Below, in pieces: positions 1 through 7,334 of a stretch of 7,952 nucleotides of DNA. The stretch lies in NCBI RefSeq assembly GCF_043780375.1, contig NZ_JAYWCU010000116.1:1-7952 (forward strand), read 5' to 3'. Made by a program: the position numbers and the translations under genes. The notes under the pieces were generated by a model. It worked only from the letters and a program-made list of their open reading frames with translations, did not search any database and was not told the DNA's origin. Every line of letters begins with the position of its first letter. Within the stretch, counting starts at the first letter, position 1. Source of the DNA: Emticicia sp043780375. GTDB lineage: Bacteria; Bacteroidota; Bacteroidia; Cytophagales; Spirosomataceae.

Positions 1-1
1 T

Positions 2-814
2 GAAGGAATTACAAGCTTTTATCAATGGAATATTCTTTTGCGAGCAGAAATTTTAACCCCAGAAGAATACTTATTAAAAATGGTAGCTCCAATCGGAAAC
101 ATCGAAAATCAAGTTGGTCAAAAAGTACAATCAGTGGCAGAAGCAAGTTGGGATGCTTGGATAAAGCAATACCGCCCAAACGAAAATTCGAGGAATAGTA
201 CAATTTCTTACTATGAGAAAGGTGCTGTAATTGGTAGCTTATTGAACTTATATATTTTGGGCGAAACCAATGGAAAGAAAAGCTTGGATGATGTATTTCG
301 CTTTCTATATAATGAGTATTACAAGAAACAAAATAGAGGATTTAAAGATGAAGAATTTCAAAAAGTTTGTGAACAAATGGCTGGCCATAGCATGGAAGAT
401 TTCTTCCAAAAGTATATTTGGAATACAATCCCAATTGACTATAATGATTTCTTTAAATATGTTGGATTGAAATTGTTGAAAGATTACGATACAAATACCC
501 CATTTTTAGGAGCAACTATTATAAACAATAAAATCATCAATATTCAAAGAGGAACAGCAGCATATAATGGTGGACTTAACGTAAATGATGAGATTTTAGA
601 AATCGATGGAATAAAAATAGAAAACCCTCAAGGAGCTATTTTAGATAAAAAAGTGGGAGATACAATTAAAGTAAAAGTTAAAAGATTTGGTCAAGAAATG
701 ACTTATAATATAAACTTAACTTCAAATCCAGCAGCAAGAGTCAAACTTGAAAAAGTACAAAACATTTCACCAGAACAAGAGATGCTTTATAAAAAATGGT
801 TATTTATAAAATAG
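2..814 (+). CDS. M61-family (glycyl aminopeptidase-like) metallopeptidase with C-terminal PDZ domain, 5'-truncated by the window edge
   Basis: The reading frame is open from base 2 to the TAG at 812-814, giving 270 visible residues; the true start lies left of the window. The first visible residues, EGITSFYQWNILLRAEILTP, match the M61 segment that follows the HExxH zinc site, and the opening Glu corresponds to the expected third zinc ligand. HExxH itself is outside the window. A typical M61 YYEKG segment lies near visible residues 69-75. A PDZ domain spans about residues 160-240, with the usual GTAAYNGGLNVNDEILEIDG core at 184-203. M61 enzymes such as the Sphingomonas glycyl aminopeptidase are zinc aminopeptidases. 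Export cannot be judged without the N-terminus. An in-frame TTG at 38 is not the start, because family homology continues upstream of it. The gene converges on the small gene at 873-1115. The family call is confident; substrate is unknown. Confidence 0.88.
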   Translation, partial: EGITSFYQWNILLRAEILTPEEYLLKMVAPIGNIENQVGQKVQSVAEASWDAWIKQYRPNENSRNSTISYYEKGAVIGSLLNLYILGETNGKKSLDDVFRFLYNEYYKKQNRGFKDEEFQKVCEQMAGHSMEDFFQKYIWNTIPIDYNDFFKYVGLKLLKDYDTNTPFLGATIINNKIINIQRGTAAYNGGLNVNDEILEIDGIKIENPQGAILDKKVGDTIKVKVKRFGQEMTYNINLTSNPAARVKLEKVQNISPEQEMLYKKWLFIK

Positions 815-825
815 TTATGTGACAC

Positions 826-861
826 AATTCTCCGAATTGTGATTTTACAATTCGGAGAATT
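826..861. terminator. Bidirectional hairpin between convergent genes
   Basis: A perfect 15-bp inverted repeat (826-840 with 847-861) encloses a 6-base loop, GATTTT. It lies 11 bases after the M61 stop codon and 11 bases before the stop codon of the convergent small gene. Neither side has a long T tract, so this is not a textbook intrinsic terminator, but the position and symmetry suit a shared terminator or mRNA 3'-end stabiliser. Each arm is itself a short palindrome, AATTC-N3-GAATT. Confidence 0.7.
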
Positions 862-872
862 ATAGTACAAGA

Positions 873-1115
873 TTAATCAATAGAATCTAATATCATTTCA
901 AAATCTTCTGACATTTCTTTGAAACGATTGACAACTTTTTCCATAAAAGTATCACCTATCATTTCTTCGATTTCGTCTTCTCCTGCAACGTCATACTCAT
1001 TTACTTTGTAGGTTTGTTCATACATCCCAGCCTCAAACTTAATAATAAACTTATTGTTCCAAGCATAAAGTGAGACTTTGCAAAAATCATTGGGAATTTC
1101 TTTGATGAATTTCAT
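873..1115 (-). CDS. Small acidic hypothetical protein (80 aa)
   Basis: I do not recognise a family. The protein is complete, from ATG at 1115 to a stop at 873. It is strongly acidic, with about 19 Asp/Glu against 9 Lys/Arg. It has no signal peptide or membrane segment, so it is probably cytoplasmic. The first half (residues about 12-45) looks beta-rich, with alternating hydrophobic and polar residues such as KFIIKFEAGMYEQTYKV. The second half (about 46-80) is an acidic, probably helical stretch ending in FEMILDSID. It ends against the hairpin at 826-861 and is divergent from the TPR lipoprotein, with 114 bases between the start codons. The clean fit between hairpin and divergent neighbour, and the protein-like composition, support it as real. 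No function can be assigned. Confidence 0.7.
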   Translation of the reverse strand: MKFIKEIPNDFCKVSLYAWNNKFIIKFEAGMYEQTYKVNEYDVAGEDEIEEMIGDTFMEKVVNRFKEMSEDFEMILDSID

Positions 1116-1229
1116 TTTCGAATATTTTGTTCATAATTAAAGTGCAATTTTACATAAGTTTTCTCAAGTGTCGAAATATTTGTCAATAAATAATTATCGC
1201 CTAATTTTAATTTAAAACATTTTATTTGT

Positions 1230-2267
1230 ATGTTAAATAAATATAATACTTTTAGAAAATACATTTCATTTTTTATTTTCATTACTTTTATTTCTTGTGA
1301 AAGGTCAAAAAAAGACACTGAGCTTTTTTTTATTCAAGGTAACGTAGCATACAAGAAAGGAAACTATGAAGAAGCAATAAAATTTTATACCGAGGCAATT
1401 GAAAAAACACCTGACTTTGCAGATGCGTATAATAATCGTGGAACAGTAAAATTGGCTAAAAATGACTTAGAAGGTGCTATTTTAGATTTTGAAAAAGCAG
1501 TTTCGATTGACAATGAGTTTGCATTTGCAAAATACAATTTGGGTGAAACATATTCGAGAATCAATAATTTAGATAAATCAATCGAAATTTTAAAGCAGAT
1601 TGAATCAAAATACAAAGATTCAGCATCGTACTATGTTACATTAAGCTCAATTTTTATTAAAAAAAATAATTTCCCTGAAGCAAATATTAATATTTTGAAA
1701 GCATTGACTCTTGATAAAAACAATGAAGGTGCATTAACTAATCTTGGTTTTATACAATATTCCGAAAAGAAATTTTCTGATGCCAAAATAAGTTTCGAAC
1801 GAGCAATAAGTCTCAATTCTAAAAATGAATTTGCACTGAATAATCTTAGCTTAATTTATGCAAATTTTGAAAACTACAATAAAGCCATTGAATTAGTAGA
1901 TAATGCTTTAAGTTTAAATAATTCAATACTATTTAAAAACAACAAAGGCTATTATTTATTAAACATTGGAAAATTGCAAGATGGTAAAAATTTAATTGAT
2001 AAAGCCCTTGAAGCCGATGCAAACAATGCTTGGGCTTATCGAAATTTGGGTGTTTATTATTTGCTATCAAAAAAACTCACCCAAGCATTAGAAAATTTTG
2101 AAAAGTCCGACAAACTCGACCCATCGGTTGAACTACTCAATTATTATTTAGGGCTTACACAACAAAGCTTAGGCAATCTATCAAAGGCTTGTCAATATTG
2201 GAAAGTTGGCAAAAAGCTTAATGAACAAAAATCAATTGAAATGTTAGCAAAACATTGCAAACAATGA
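1230..2267 (+). CDS. TPR-repeat lipoprotein (345 aa)
   Basis: The N-terminus is a lipoprotein signal: basic residues K4, R9 and K10, a hydrophobic stretch at 11-22, and a lipobox ending in FISC with Cys23 as the predicted acylation site. This strongly supports the ATG at 1230. The mature protein is almost entirely tetratricopeptide repeats: about nine 34-residue units from residue 30 to 333, with the usual G/A/Y/L pattern. Units 1 (30-63, GNYEEAIKFYTEAIEKTP), 2 (64-97), 5 (166-199) and 8 (267-300) are the clearest. The protein is probably anchored in the outer membrane or periplasm and acts as a protein-interaction scaffold; TPR proteins vary too much to name a partner. It is divergent from the small acidic gene. 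Its last 24 bases overlap the 3' end of menD on the opposite strand, so no terminator can lie between them. Confidence 0.88.
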   Translation: MLNKYNTFRKYISFFIFITFISCERSKKDTELFFIQGNVAYKKGNYEEAIKFYTEAIEKTPDFADAYNNRGTVKLAKNDLEGAILDFEKAVSIDNEFAFAKYNLGETYSRINNLDKSIEILKQIESKYKDSASYYVTLSSIFIKKNNFPEANINILKALTLDKNNEGALTNLGFIQYSEKKFSDAKISFERAISLNSKNEFALNNLSLIYANFENYNKAIELVDNALSLNNSILFKNNKGYYLLNIGKLQDGKNLIDKALEADANNAWAYRNLGVYYLLSKKLTQALENFEKSDKLDPSVELLNYYLGLTQQSLGNLSKACQYWKVGKKLNEQKSIEMLAKHCKQ

Positions 2268-3986
2268 TTTATAGTTTTTAAATACTTGAGTATTCAACTC
2301 TCCATCTAATTCTATTTCAATTAACTTGGCTTTTACACTTTTACTATAAAAGTCTGATAAAGCCATTTTTAATTCATTTTCGGCTGAGATTTTCGTGTAT
2401 TCCAAACCTGCTTCAATTGCAGTATGATATGCCGAAAAATTTTGTTTTGTAGCAAAATATTCTTCCACTTCTGGTTGTCTATTTGGTCCATCAATGATTT
2501 TAAAAATGTTTCCTCCATGATTATTTAAAACGATAACTCGCAGATTATCAGGCAAATACGTATTCCAAAAAGCATTTCGGTCATAGAAAAACGACATGTC
2601 GCCAATCAAACAAGTAACAATTTTATCAGTTTTTAAAGCACAACCCACAGCAGAACTTAACGAACCATCAATGCCACTTGTACCTCGATTGGCAAAAACT
2701 TCAACATTTTTACCAATTTCTAAGCCTATGAGATTTGCATATCGTACTGGCATACTGTTTGCAACATGAAATATCGAATTCTCAGGCAAGTTTTCAAGTA
2801 TATTTCTGATTGCTTTAAACTCACAAAACTCAATATTAGTTAGGAATTTATTCAATTGACTTTTAGCTTTTGAATTAGCTTGTTGCCAATTTTGATAATA
2901 AGATTCGTCCTCTTCTTCATCACCTTCTTTAAATTTTAAAAAATCTAAATCCTCAAAAAGTTGATTAAAAAAATATTCGGGTGAAACTTCAATTTTATGA
3001 GTGAGTGTTTGGAATGGGTCTATTATTTCAGCATTCTCTTGAATATGAAAATGATATCGAGGTTTATTATTCCGTATAAATATTTTTAAGTTTTTAGAAA
3101 TAATCGACTTGCCACAAGTAATTAGTAATTCTGGTTTCAGAGAATATAGTAAATCTTCATTTTTAGAAGAAAGAATCACATCGGATGCAATTCCGCCGCC
3201 CGCTTGATTATTGAGATTTGAAATTATATCTCCCAAAATTGGAATCGAAAACTCTTCAGAAATTTGTTTAAGTGTTTTATTGAGAGCAGAACTCTGTCGA
3301 TGCCCAACTATAATTAACTTTCTTTCAGACCCTTGCCAAATTTCACGAAACTGTTGCCAAAACTCTTTTGATAGTTTTTTTTCTACATTTACATTCTCAA
3401 TAATACTAACACTTCTGTCAAACGTAATCTCCTCATTATCAACAGGATAGAAAGGTTCACGAATCGGAACATTTATATGAACAGGACCTTTTGGTAAAGT
3501 TTGACTAAGGTTAATTGCTTCATTGACAACTCTCTCAATTTGCCAAACCGCATCTTTATTTGTATAATCAGAAGGTATCTCAAAACTTTTTTTTACATGT
3601 TTGCCAAAAATATCTCTTTGATAAATGGTTTGTCCATCGTACTGGTGAATCCATTCTGGTGGACGGTCGGCGGTTAATATCAATAATGGGATTTCTTGAA
3701 AAAAAGCTTCTGCCACCGATGGAGCAAAATTATAGGCAGCCGTTCCTGATGTACAAACAAGAGCAACAGTTTTTTCTGTAACTTGGGCCATCCCCAGTCC
3801 TATAAATCCTGCCGAACGTTCATCGCTTATACTATAAGTTTGAATCTCAGGATGCCGAACCATTGCAATTGTCAAAGCAGCACTTCTTGAACCTGGACAC
3901 AAAATAGCAGTTCGTACATCTTTCCTTGCACAAATTTCAGCAATATTATAAATTGGCGAAAGTTTGTTGTTTTTTAAACTATCCAT
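2244..3986 (-). CDS. menD: 2-succinyl-5-enolpyruvyl-6-hydroxy-3-cyclohexene-1-carboxylate synthase (MenD)
   Basis: This is the thiamine diphosphate-dependent enzyme that joins isochorismate and 2-oxoglutarate, releasing CO2, early in menaquinone synthesis. It is cytoplasmic. At 580 residues it is full length. N-terminal pyrimidine-binding domain: PGSRSAALT (31-39), SDERSAGF (54-61) with the cofactor-activating Glu56, CTSGTA (78-83), TADRPPE (105-111) and GQTIYQ (118-123). C-terminal pyrophosphate-binding domain: NRGTSGIDG (433-441), then the Mg/ThDP motif starting at GD (462-463) and running through NNHGGNIF (488-495). An acidic stretch, GDEEEDE (355-361), falls between the middle and C-terminal domains. 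No other men gene is in the window. The start codon lies only 29 bases after the terminator at 4016-4045, and no clear promoter is visible. The 3' end overlaps the TPR gene. Confidence 0.96.
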   Translation of the reverse strand: MDSLKNNKLSPIYNIAEICARKDVRTAILCPGSRSAALTIAMVRHPEIQTYSISDERSAGFIGLGMAQVTEKTVALVCTSGTAAYNFAPSVAEAFFQEIPLLILTADRPPEWIHQYDGQTIYQRDIFGKHVKKSFEIPSDYTNKDAVWQIERVVNEAINLSQTLPKGPVHINVPIREPFYPVDNEEITFDRSVSIIENVNVEKKLSKEFWQQFREIWQGSERKLIIVGHRQSSALNKTLKQISEEFSIPILGDIISNLNNQAGGGIASDVILSSKNEDLLYSLKPELLITCGKSIISKNLKIFIRNNKPRYHFHIQENAEIIDPFQTLTHKIEVSPEYFFNQLFEDLDFLKFKEGDEEEDESYYQNWQQANSKAKSQLNKFLTNIEFCEFKAIRNILENLPENSIFHVANSMPVRYANLIGLEIGKNVEVFANRGTSGIDGSLSSAVGCALKTDKIVTCLIGDMSFFYDRNAFWNTYLPDNLRVIVLNNHGGNIFKIIDGPNRQPEVEEYFATKQNFSAYHTAIEAGLEYTKISAENELKMALSDFYSKSVKAKLIEIELDGELNTQVFKNYKSLFAMFC

Positions 3987-4015
3987 TGCTAAAAAAATTT
4001 GGAATAAGTTTTAAC

Positions 4016-4045
4016 AAAAAAAGGCACGTAAAACGCACCTTTTTT
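4016..4045 (-). terminator. Intrinsic terminator after rpoD, just upstream of menD
   Basis: In minus-strand RNA this forms GGUGCGU-UUU-ACGUGCC, a seven-pair stem with a 3-base loop, extended by A6/U6 flanks and followed by a seven-U tract (4022-4016). Two of the pairs are G-U wobbles in minus-strand RNA but would be C/A mismatches in plus-strand RNA, so the structure points to minus-strand transcripts, that is the rpoD message. It begins about 90 bases after the rpoD stop codon. Confidence 0.8.
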
Positions 4046-4132
4046 AATATTATTTGTAGTTTTTGATAATAGTCCATAGAAAAAATAATAACACTTTCAA
4101 TTCCATTGCGGCTCTATCAATCACTATTAATT

Positions 4133-4996
4133 TTAACCTAAATATGCTTTTAAAGCCTTACTTCTTGAAGTTTGGCGTAAGCGACGAATTGCTTTTTCTT
4201 TAATTTGGCGTACACGCTCACGAGTCAGATTAAATTTCTCACCAATTTCTTCGAGAGTCATAGCTTGCTCACCATTCAAACCAAAGTAATAAGTAATCAC
4301 TTCTGCTTCACGTTGAGTCAAAGTTGACAATGCTCTCATAACTTCTCTTCGAAGTGAGTCATCAATCAAACCTTGATCAGGCTTAATTTCACTATCATTT
4401 TCCAAAACATCCAGCAAACTATTTTCTTCACCTTGTACAAATGGTGCATCAACAGATACGTGGCGACCAGAAATTTTCAAAGTATCAATTACTTCCGCAG
4501 CGGTAATTTCCAAAACCTCAGCTAATTCTTCTGGTGATGGTTCACGTTCAAATTTTTGTTCGAGGTCTGAAAAAGTTTTTGAAATTTTATTCAACGAACC
4601 TACACGGTTCAACGGTAATCTTACAATACGAGATTGTTCTGCCAAAGCCTGCAAAATCGATTGACGAATCCACCAAACTGCATAAGAAATAAATTTAAAA
4701 CCACGCGTCTCATCAAATCTTTGAGCTGCTTTTATTAAACCAAGATTACCTTCATTGATCAAATCACCCAAAGATAAACCTTGATTTTGATATTGCTTTG
4801 CCACAGAAACCACGAAACGCAAGTTCGCTTTTGTCAAACGCTCCAATGAAAGTTGGTCGCCTTCTCTGATTTTCTGGGCAAGAATTACTTCCTCATCGGG
4901 AGTTAGCAAATCTACTTTTCCAATTTCTTGGAGATACTTATCAAGTGATTGACTTTCTCTATTTGTAATTTGCTTACTAATTTTTAGCTGACGCAT
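4133..4996 (-). CDS. rpoD: Primary sigma factor, sigma-70 family, short Bacteroidota form (287 aa)
   Basis: This is the RNA polymerase specificity subunit for housekeeping promoters. It lacks region 1.1 and the long non-conserved insert of proteobacterial RpoD and starts almost directly with region 1.2 (about 14-47), as is usual for the Bacteroidota primary sigma factor. Region 2 spans about 54-123, with NLRFVVSVAKQYQNQGLSLG, DLINEGNLGLIKAAQRFD, and the -10-reading, melting segment RGFKFISYAVWWIRQSI. Region 3 covers about 134-186, including REPSPEELAEVL. Region 4 covers about 215-275, with the -35 helix-turn-helix EEIGEKFNLTRERVRQIKEK (249-268). The ATG at 4996 gives the usual family N-terminus (MRQLKISKQIT). 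It lies 135 bases downstream of pnp on the same strand and ends in its own terminator at 4016-4045. Region 4 HTH and the WWIRQ segment rule out an ECF sigma factor. Confidence 0.97.
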   Translation of the reverse strand: MRQLKISKQITNRESQSLDKYLQEIGKVDLLTPDEEVILAQKIREGDQLSLERLTKANLRFVVSVAKQYQNQGLSLGDLINEGNLGLIKAAQRFDETRGFKFISYAVWWIRQSILQALAEQSRIVRLPLNRVGSLNKISKTFSDLEQKFEREPSPEELAEVLEITAAEVIDTLKISGRHVSVDAPFVQGEENSLLDVLENDSEIKPDQGLIDDSLRREVMRALSTLTQREAEVITYYFGLNGEQAMTLEEIGEKFNLTRERVRQIKEKAIRRLRQTSRSKALKAYLG

Positions 4997-5010
4997 ATTT
5001 TCTTATTAAG

Positions 5011-5024
5011 CGGGACAACACCCG
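5011..5024 (-). promoter_or_regulatory. GC-rich hairpin in the rpoD leader
   Basis: CGGG (5011-5014) and CCCG (5021-5024) enclose a 6-base loop, 14 bases before the rpoD start codon. The stem is only 4 bp but all G-C, in an otherwise very A/T-rich leader, so it may be part of the rpoD 5' untranslated region. The role is unknown. Confidence 0.35.
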
Positions 5025-5033
5025 ACATATTTT

Positions 5034-5041
5034 CTAAGATA
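5034..5041 (-). promoter_or_regulatory. Candidate -7 element for rpoD
   Basis: On the minus strand this reads TATCTTAG, one base from the Bacteroidota -7 consensus TAnnTTTG and close to the perfect TATCTTTG before rpsO. It would start transcription about 30 bases before the rpoD ATG. No TTG element is seen at the expected upstream spacing, so the call is tentative. Confidence 0.35.
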
Positions 5042-5067
5042 ACGAAAAAACACTTAAACTCTTATTA

Positions 5068-5099
5068 TTTGAACAATTAAACTTTCGTAAATGTTCAAA
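5068..5099. repeat. 8-bp inverted repeat between pnp and rpoD
   Basis: TTTGAACA (5068-5075) and TGTTCAAA (5092-5099) are perfect inverted copies around a 16-base A/T-rich spacer. It lies 33 bases after the pnp stop codon. It could be a weak pnp 3' hairpin, though no T tract follows on the minus strand, or a dyad operator just upstream of the candidate rpoD promoter. Confidence 0.4.
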
Positions 5100-5131
5100 A
5101 TGCCAGTTCTGCACTACAGACATTTAACAAA

Positions 5132-7261
5132 TTATTGTTTGTCAGGTCTTGGTAAAAGAGACTTTCTTGACAAACGAAATTTCCCTGTTTTAGGGTCAAC
5201 TTCCAATAATTTAACTTGTAATTCTTCACCAATTTCAAGAACCCCATCCATACTCGGTAGTCTTTCCCATGAAATTTCTGAAATATGTAGTAAACCTTCT
5301 TTACCAGGCATAAATTCAACGAATGCTCCAAATGGCTGAATAGATTTTACTTTTGCATCATAAACTTCGCCAACTTCTGGCGTTGCTACAATTCCATAAA
5401 CTCTTTTCTTAGCTTTGTCCATACTCTCGCCATTGGCAGAGAAAATTGAAACATAACCTTTACCATCTTTTTCTTCAATCGTAATGGTTGCACCTGATTC
5501 ACGTTGAATTTCTTGAACTATTTTACCACCTGGTCCGATTACTGCTCCGATAAATTCTTTCTCAATAACAATAGTGAAAGCACGTGGTGTATGAGGTTTC
5601 AATTCTGGACGAGTGGCTGAAATTGCCTCTTTCATTTTACCCAAAATATGAATTCTACCCGCTTTTGCTTGCTTTAATGCTTGCTCTAAAACTTCAAATG
5701 ACAAACCGCCAATTTTAATGTCCATTTGGCAAGCCGTAATTCCATCTTCAGTTCCGGTAACTTTAAAATCCATATCACCGAGATGGTCTTCGTCGCCCAA
5801 AATATCAGATAAAACTGCCCATTTACCAGTTTCTGGATTTGTAATTAAACCCATTGCAATTCCAGAAATCGGAGCTTTAATTGGCACACCGGCATCCATC
5901 AATGCTAAACATCCCGCACAAACGGTTGCCATTGACGACGAACCGTTAGACTCAAGAATATCTGAAACGATACGAATTGTATAAGGATTATCAATATCGG
6001 CAGGAAGAATTTTCTTCAAAGAACGTTGAGCCAAATTTCCGTGACCAATTTCACGACGACCTGCTCCACGGTTTGGTTTAATTTCACCAGTAGAAAAACC
6101 TGGGAAATTATAGTGCAAATAAAATTTGCTATAACCCGAAACCATTACTTGGTCGATAATTTGCTCATCCAGTTTCGTTCCAAGTGTTGCTGTTGTCAAA
6201 GATTGAGTTTCGCCACGAGTAAACAATGCTGCACCATGTGCCGATGGCAAGAAATCAACTTCACAAACGATTGGACGAATTTCGTCTAATTTACGACCAT
6301 CCAAACGTTTACGCTCATCTAAAACCAAATTACGAGAAGCATAATATTGAATATCTCCAAAATATGTTTTTGCAAAAGACTTTTTCGCAGACAGCTCTTC
6401 TTCTGAAAGTGTAGCAAGAAAATCGCTAAAAATTGCACCAAATTTCTCTTTTCTTACGTCTTTTTGATTGCTACCTTCCAAACAAACTGCATAAACTTTG
6501 TCATAAAGTTCTGCATTCATACGTTCACGTAGTTCTTCATCATGTTTTTCATGGCAATAAACACGCTTAGTAGTTTTACCAACCATTTCACCGAATGCAG
6601 TTTGAGCAGCTACCTGTACAATAATAGCTTCATGACCAACCTTTATTGCTTCAATCATTTCTTCTTCTGTACATTGGTCAGCCTCACCTTCTACCATGAT
6701 GATATTTTCCAACGTTCCAGCAACTATTAAATCAAGACTTGCTTTTTTAATTTCTGTTGTAGTTGGATTAACTACATATTTTCCATCAATTTTTGCAACT
6801 CTAACCTCCGAAATTGGGCCATTGAATGGGATATCTGAAGCAGCAATCGCAGCCGAAGCAGCCAAAGCAGCCAAAGCATCGGGTTGTACTTCCGAATCTG
6901 CCGAAATCAAATAAACCATTACCTGTACATCTGCATGATAATCTTCAGGAAAGATTGGACGTAATGCACGGTCAATCAAACGACTGATTAAGATTTCATT
7001 ATCTGATAAACGACCTTCACGGCGTTGGAAACTTCCTGGAATTTTACCTGCTGAACCAAATTTTTCTTGGTAATCAACCGATAAAGGCAAAAAATCTGTT
7101 CCTTCTTTGTGTTCTTGGGCAGCGACAACAGTAGCTAATAACATGGCGTTGCCGCATCTTACTACTACCGAACCATCTGCTTGTCTTGCTAATTTTCCTG
7201 TTTCGAGGGTAATCACTTTGCCATCGGGCATTTCGATGGTCTTGGAGTGAATGTTAAACAT
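5132..7261 (-). CDS. pnp: Polyribonucleotide nucleotidyltransferase (PNPase, 709 aa)
   Basis: PNPase is a trimeric, phosphate-dependent 3'-to-5' exoribonuclease that releases nucleoside diphosphates and can also add 3' tails; it acts in cytoplasmic mRNA decay. The length matches the family (E. coli about 711). Domains in order: first RNase PH-like core (about 12-145, with FQRREGRLSDNEILISRLID), the all-helical linker (about 245-320), the second, catalytic RNase PH core (about 325-555), KH domain (about 567-625, GPGG loop at 576-579) and S1 domain (about 631-700, QPFGAFVEFMPGKEGLLHIS). Active-site features are intact: FTRGETQ (347-353), the phosphate-binding ESNGSSSMAT (437-446), and GDEDHLGDMDFKV with D490, D496 and D498. 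It follows rpsO with 151 bases between, the classic rpsO-pnp order. The gap holds a terminator and hairpins that could serve autoregulation, as known for the E. coli pnp leader. No Shine-Dalgarno precedes the ATG. Confidence 0.98.
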   Translation of the reverse strand: MFNIHSKTIEMPDGKVITLETGKLARQADGSVVVRCGNAMLLATVVAAQEHKEGTDFLPLSVDYQEKFGSAGKIPGSFQRREGRLSDNEILISRLIDRALRPIFPEDYHADVQVMVYLISADSEVQPDALAALAASAAIAASDIPFNGPISEVRVAKIDGKYVVNPTTTEIKKASLDLIVAGTLENIIMVEGEADQCTEEEMIEAIKVGHEAIIVQVAAQTAFGEMVGKTTKRVYCHEKHDEELRERMNAELYDKVYAVCLEGSNQKDVRKEKFGAIFSDFLATLSEEELSAKKSFAKTYFGDIQYYASRNLVLDERKRLDGRKLDEIRPIVCEVDFLPSAHGAALFTRGETQSLTTATLGTKLDEQIIDQVMVSGYSKFYLHYNFPGFSTGEIKPNRGAGRREIGHGNLAQRSLKKILPADIDNPYTIRIVSDILESNGSSSMATVCAGCLALMDAGVPIKAPISGIAMGLITNPETGKWAVLSDILGDEDHLGDMDFKVTGTEDGITACQMDIKIGGLSFEVLEQALKQAKAGRIHILGKMKEAISATRPELKPHTPRAFTIVIEKEFIGAVIGPGGKIVQEIQRESGATITIEEKDGKGYVSIFSANGESMDKAKKRVYGIVATPEVGEVYDAKVKSIQPFGAFVEFMPGKEGLLHISEISWERLPSMDGVLEIGEELQVKLLEVDPKTGKFRLSRKSLLPRPDKQ

Positions 7262-7280
7262 TTTTTAGTTTAAGATTAAA

Positions 7281-7303
7281 CCACGTTTCCGCTTTTGACG
7301 TGG
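7281..7303 (-). promoter_or_regulatory. Hairpin in the pnp leader, near the start codon
   Basis: CCACGT (7281-7286) and ACGTGG (7298-7303) pair around an 11-base loop, 19 bases before the pnp ATG. The stem is GC-richer than the surrounding leader. In E. coli, pnp is autoregulated through a structured leader; by analogy this hairpin is a candidate cis element, but only the inverted repeat is directly seen. Confidence 0.45.
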
Positions 7304-7310
7304 CAATGTA

Positions 7311-7334
7311 TTATCCGTTATTCCGCGGGGATAA
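7311..7334. repeat. Inverted repeat upstream of the pnp leader hairpin
   Basis: TTATCC (7311-7316) and GGATAA (7329-7334) are inverted copies around a 12-base spacer that contains the palindrome CCGCGG (7323-7328). A second, imperfect copy of the left arm (TTATTCC, 7318-7324) can compete for the same right arm, with one wobble in plus-strand RNA and one mismatch in minus-strand RNA. It could be a leader fold or a protein-binding dyad; the evidence does not decide. Confidence 0.35.

Noticed and set aside
1175..1182. AATATTTG upstream of the TPR lipoprotein gene as a -7 promoter element.
   Set aside because: It has one mismatch to TAnnTTTG and no TTG at an accepted distance. The A/T-rich region makes chance matches common.
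1112..1264. A minus-strand open frame whose stop overlaps the start of the small acidic gene (ATGA), suggesting a coupled upstream gene of about 50 residues.
   Set aside because: Its start would lie inside the signal-peptide codons of the TPR lipoprotein, it matches nothing known, and it would fill the only space for the divergent promoters. A chance open frame in A/T-rich DNA is more likely.
5095..5331. Open frames opposite or out of phase with pnp, menD and rpoD, such as 5095-5331.
   Set aside because: They lie inside well-identified genes, have no recognisable domains and appear to be shadows of the real frames.
6849..6875. A 9-base tandem repeat (GCAGCCRAA three times) inside pnp, resembling a minisatellite.
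   Set aside because: It encodes the Ala-rich helix near residues 129-141 of PNPase, which is Ala/Leu-rich across the family. It reflects amino acid composition rather than a separate element.
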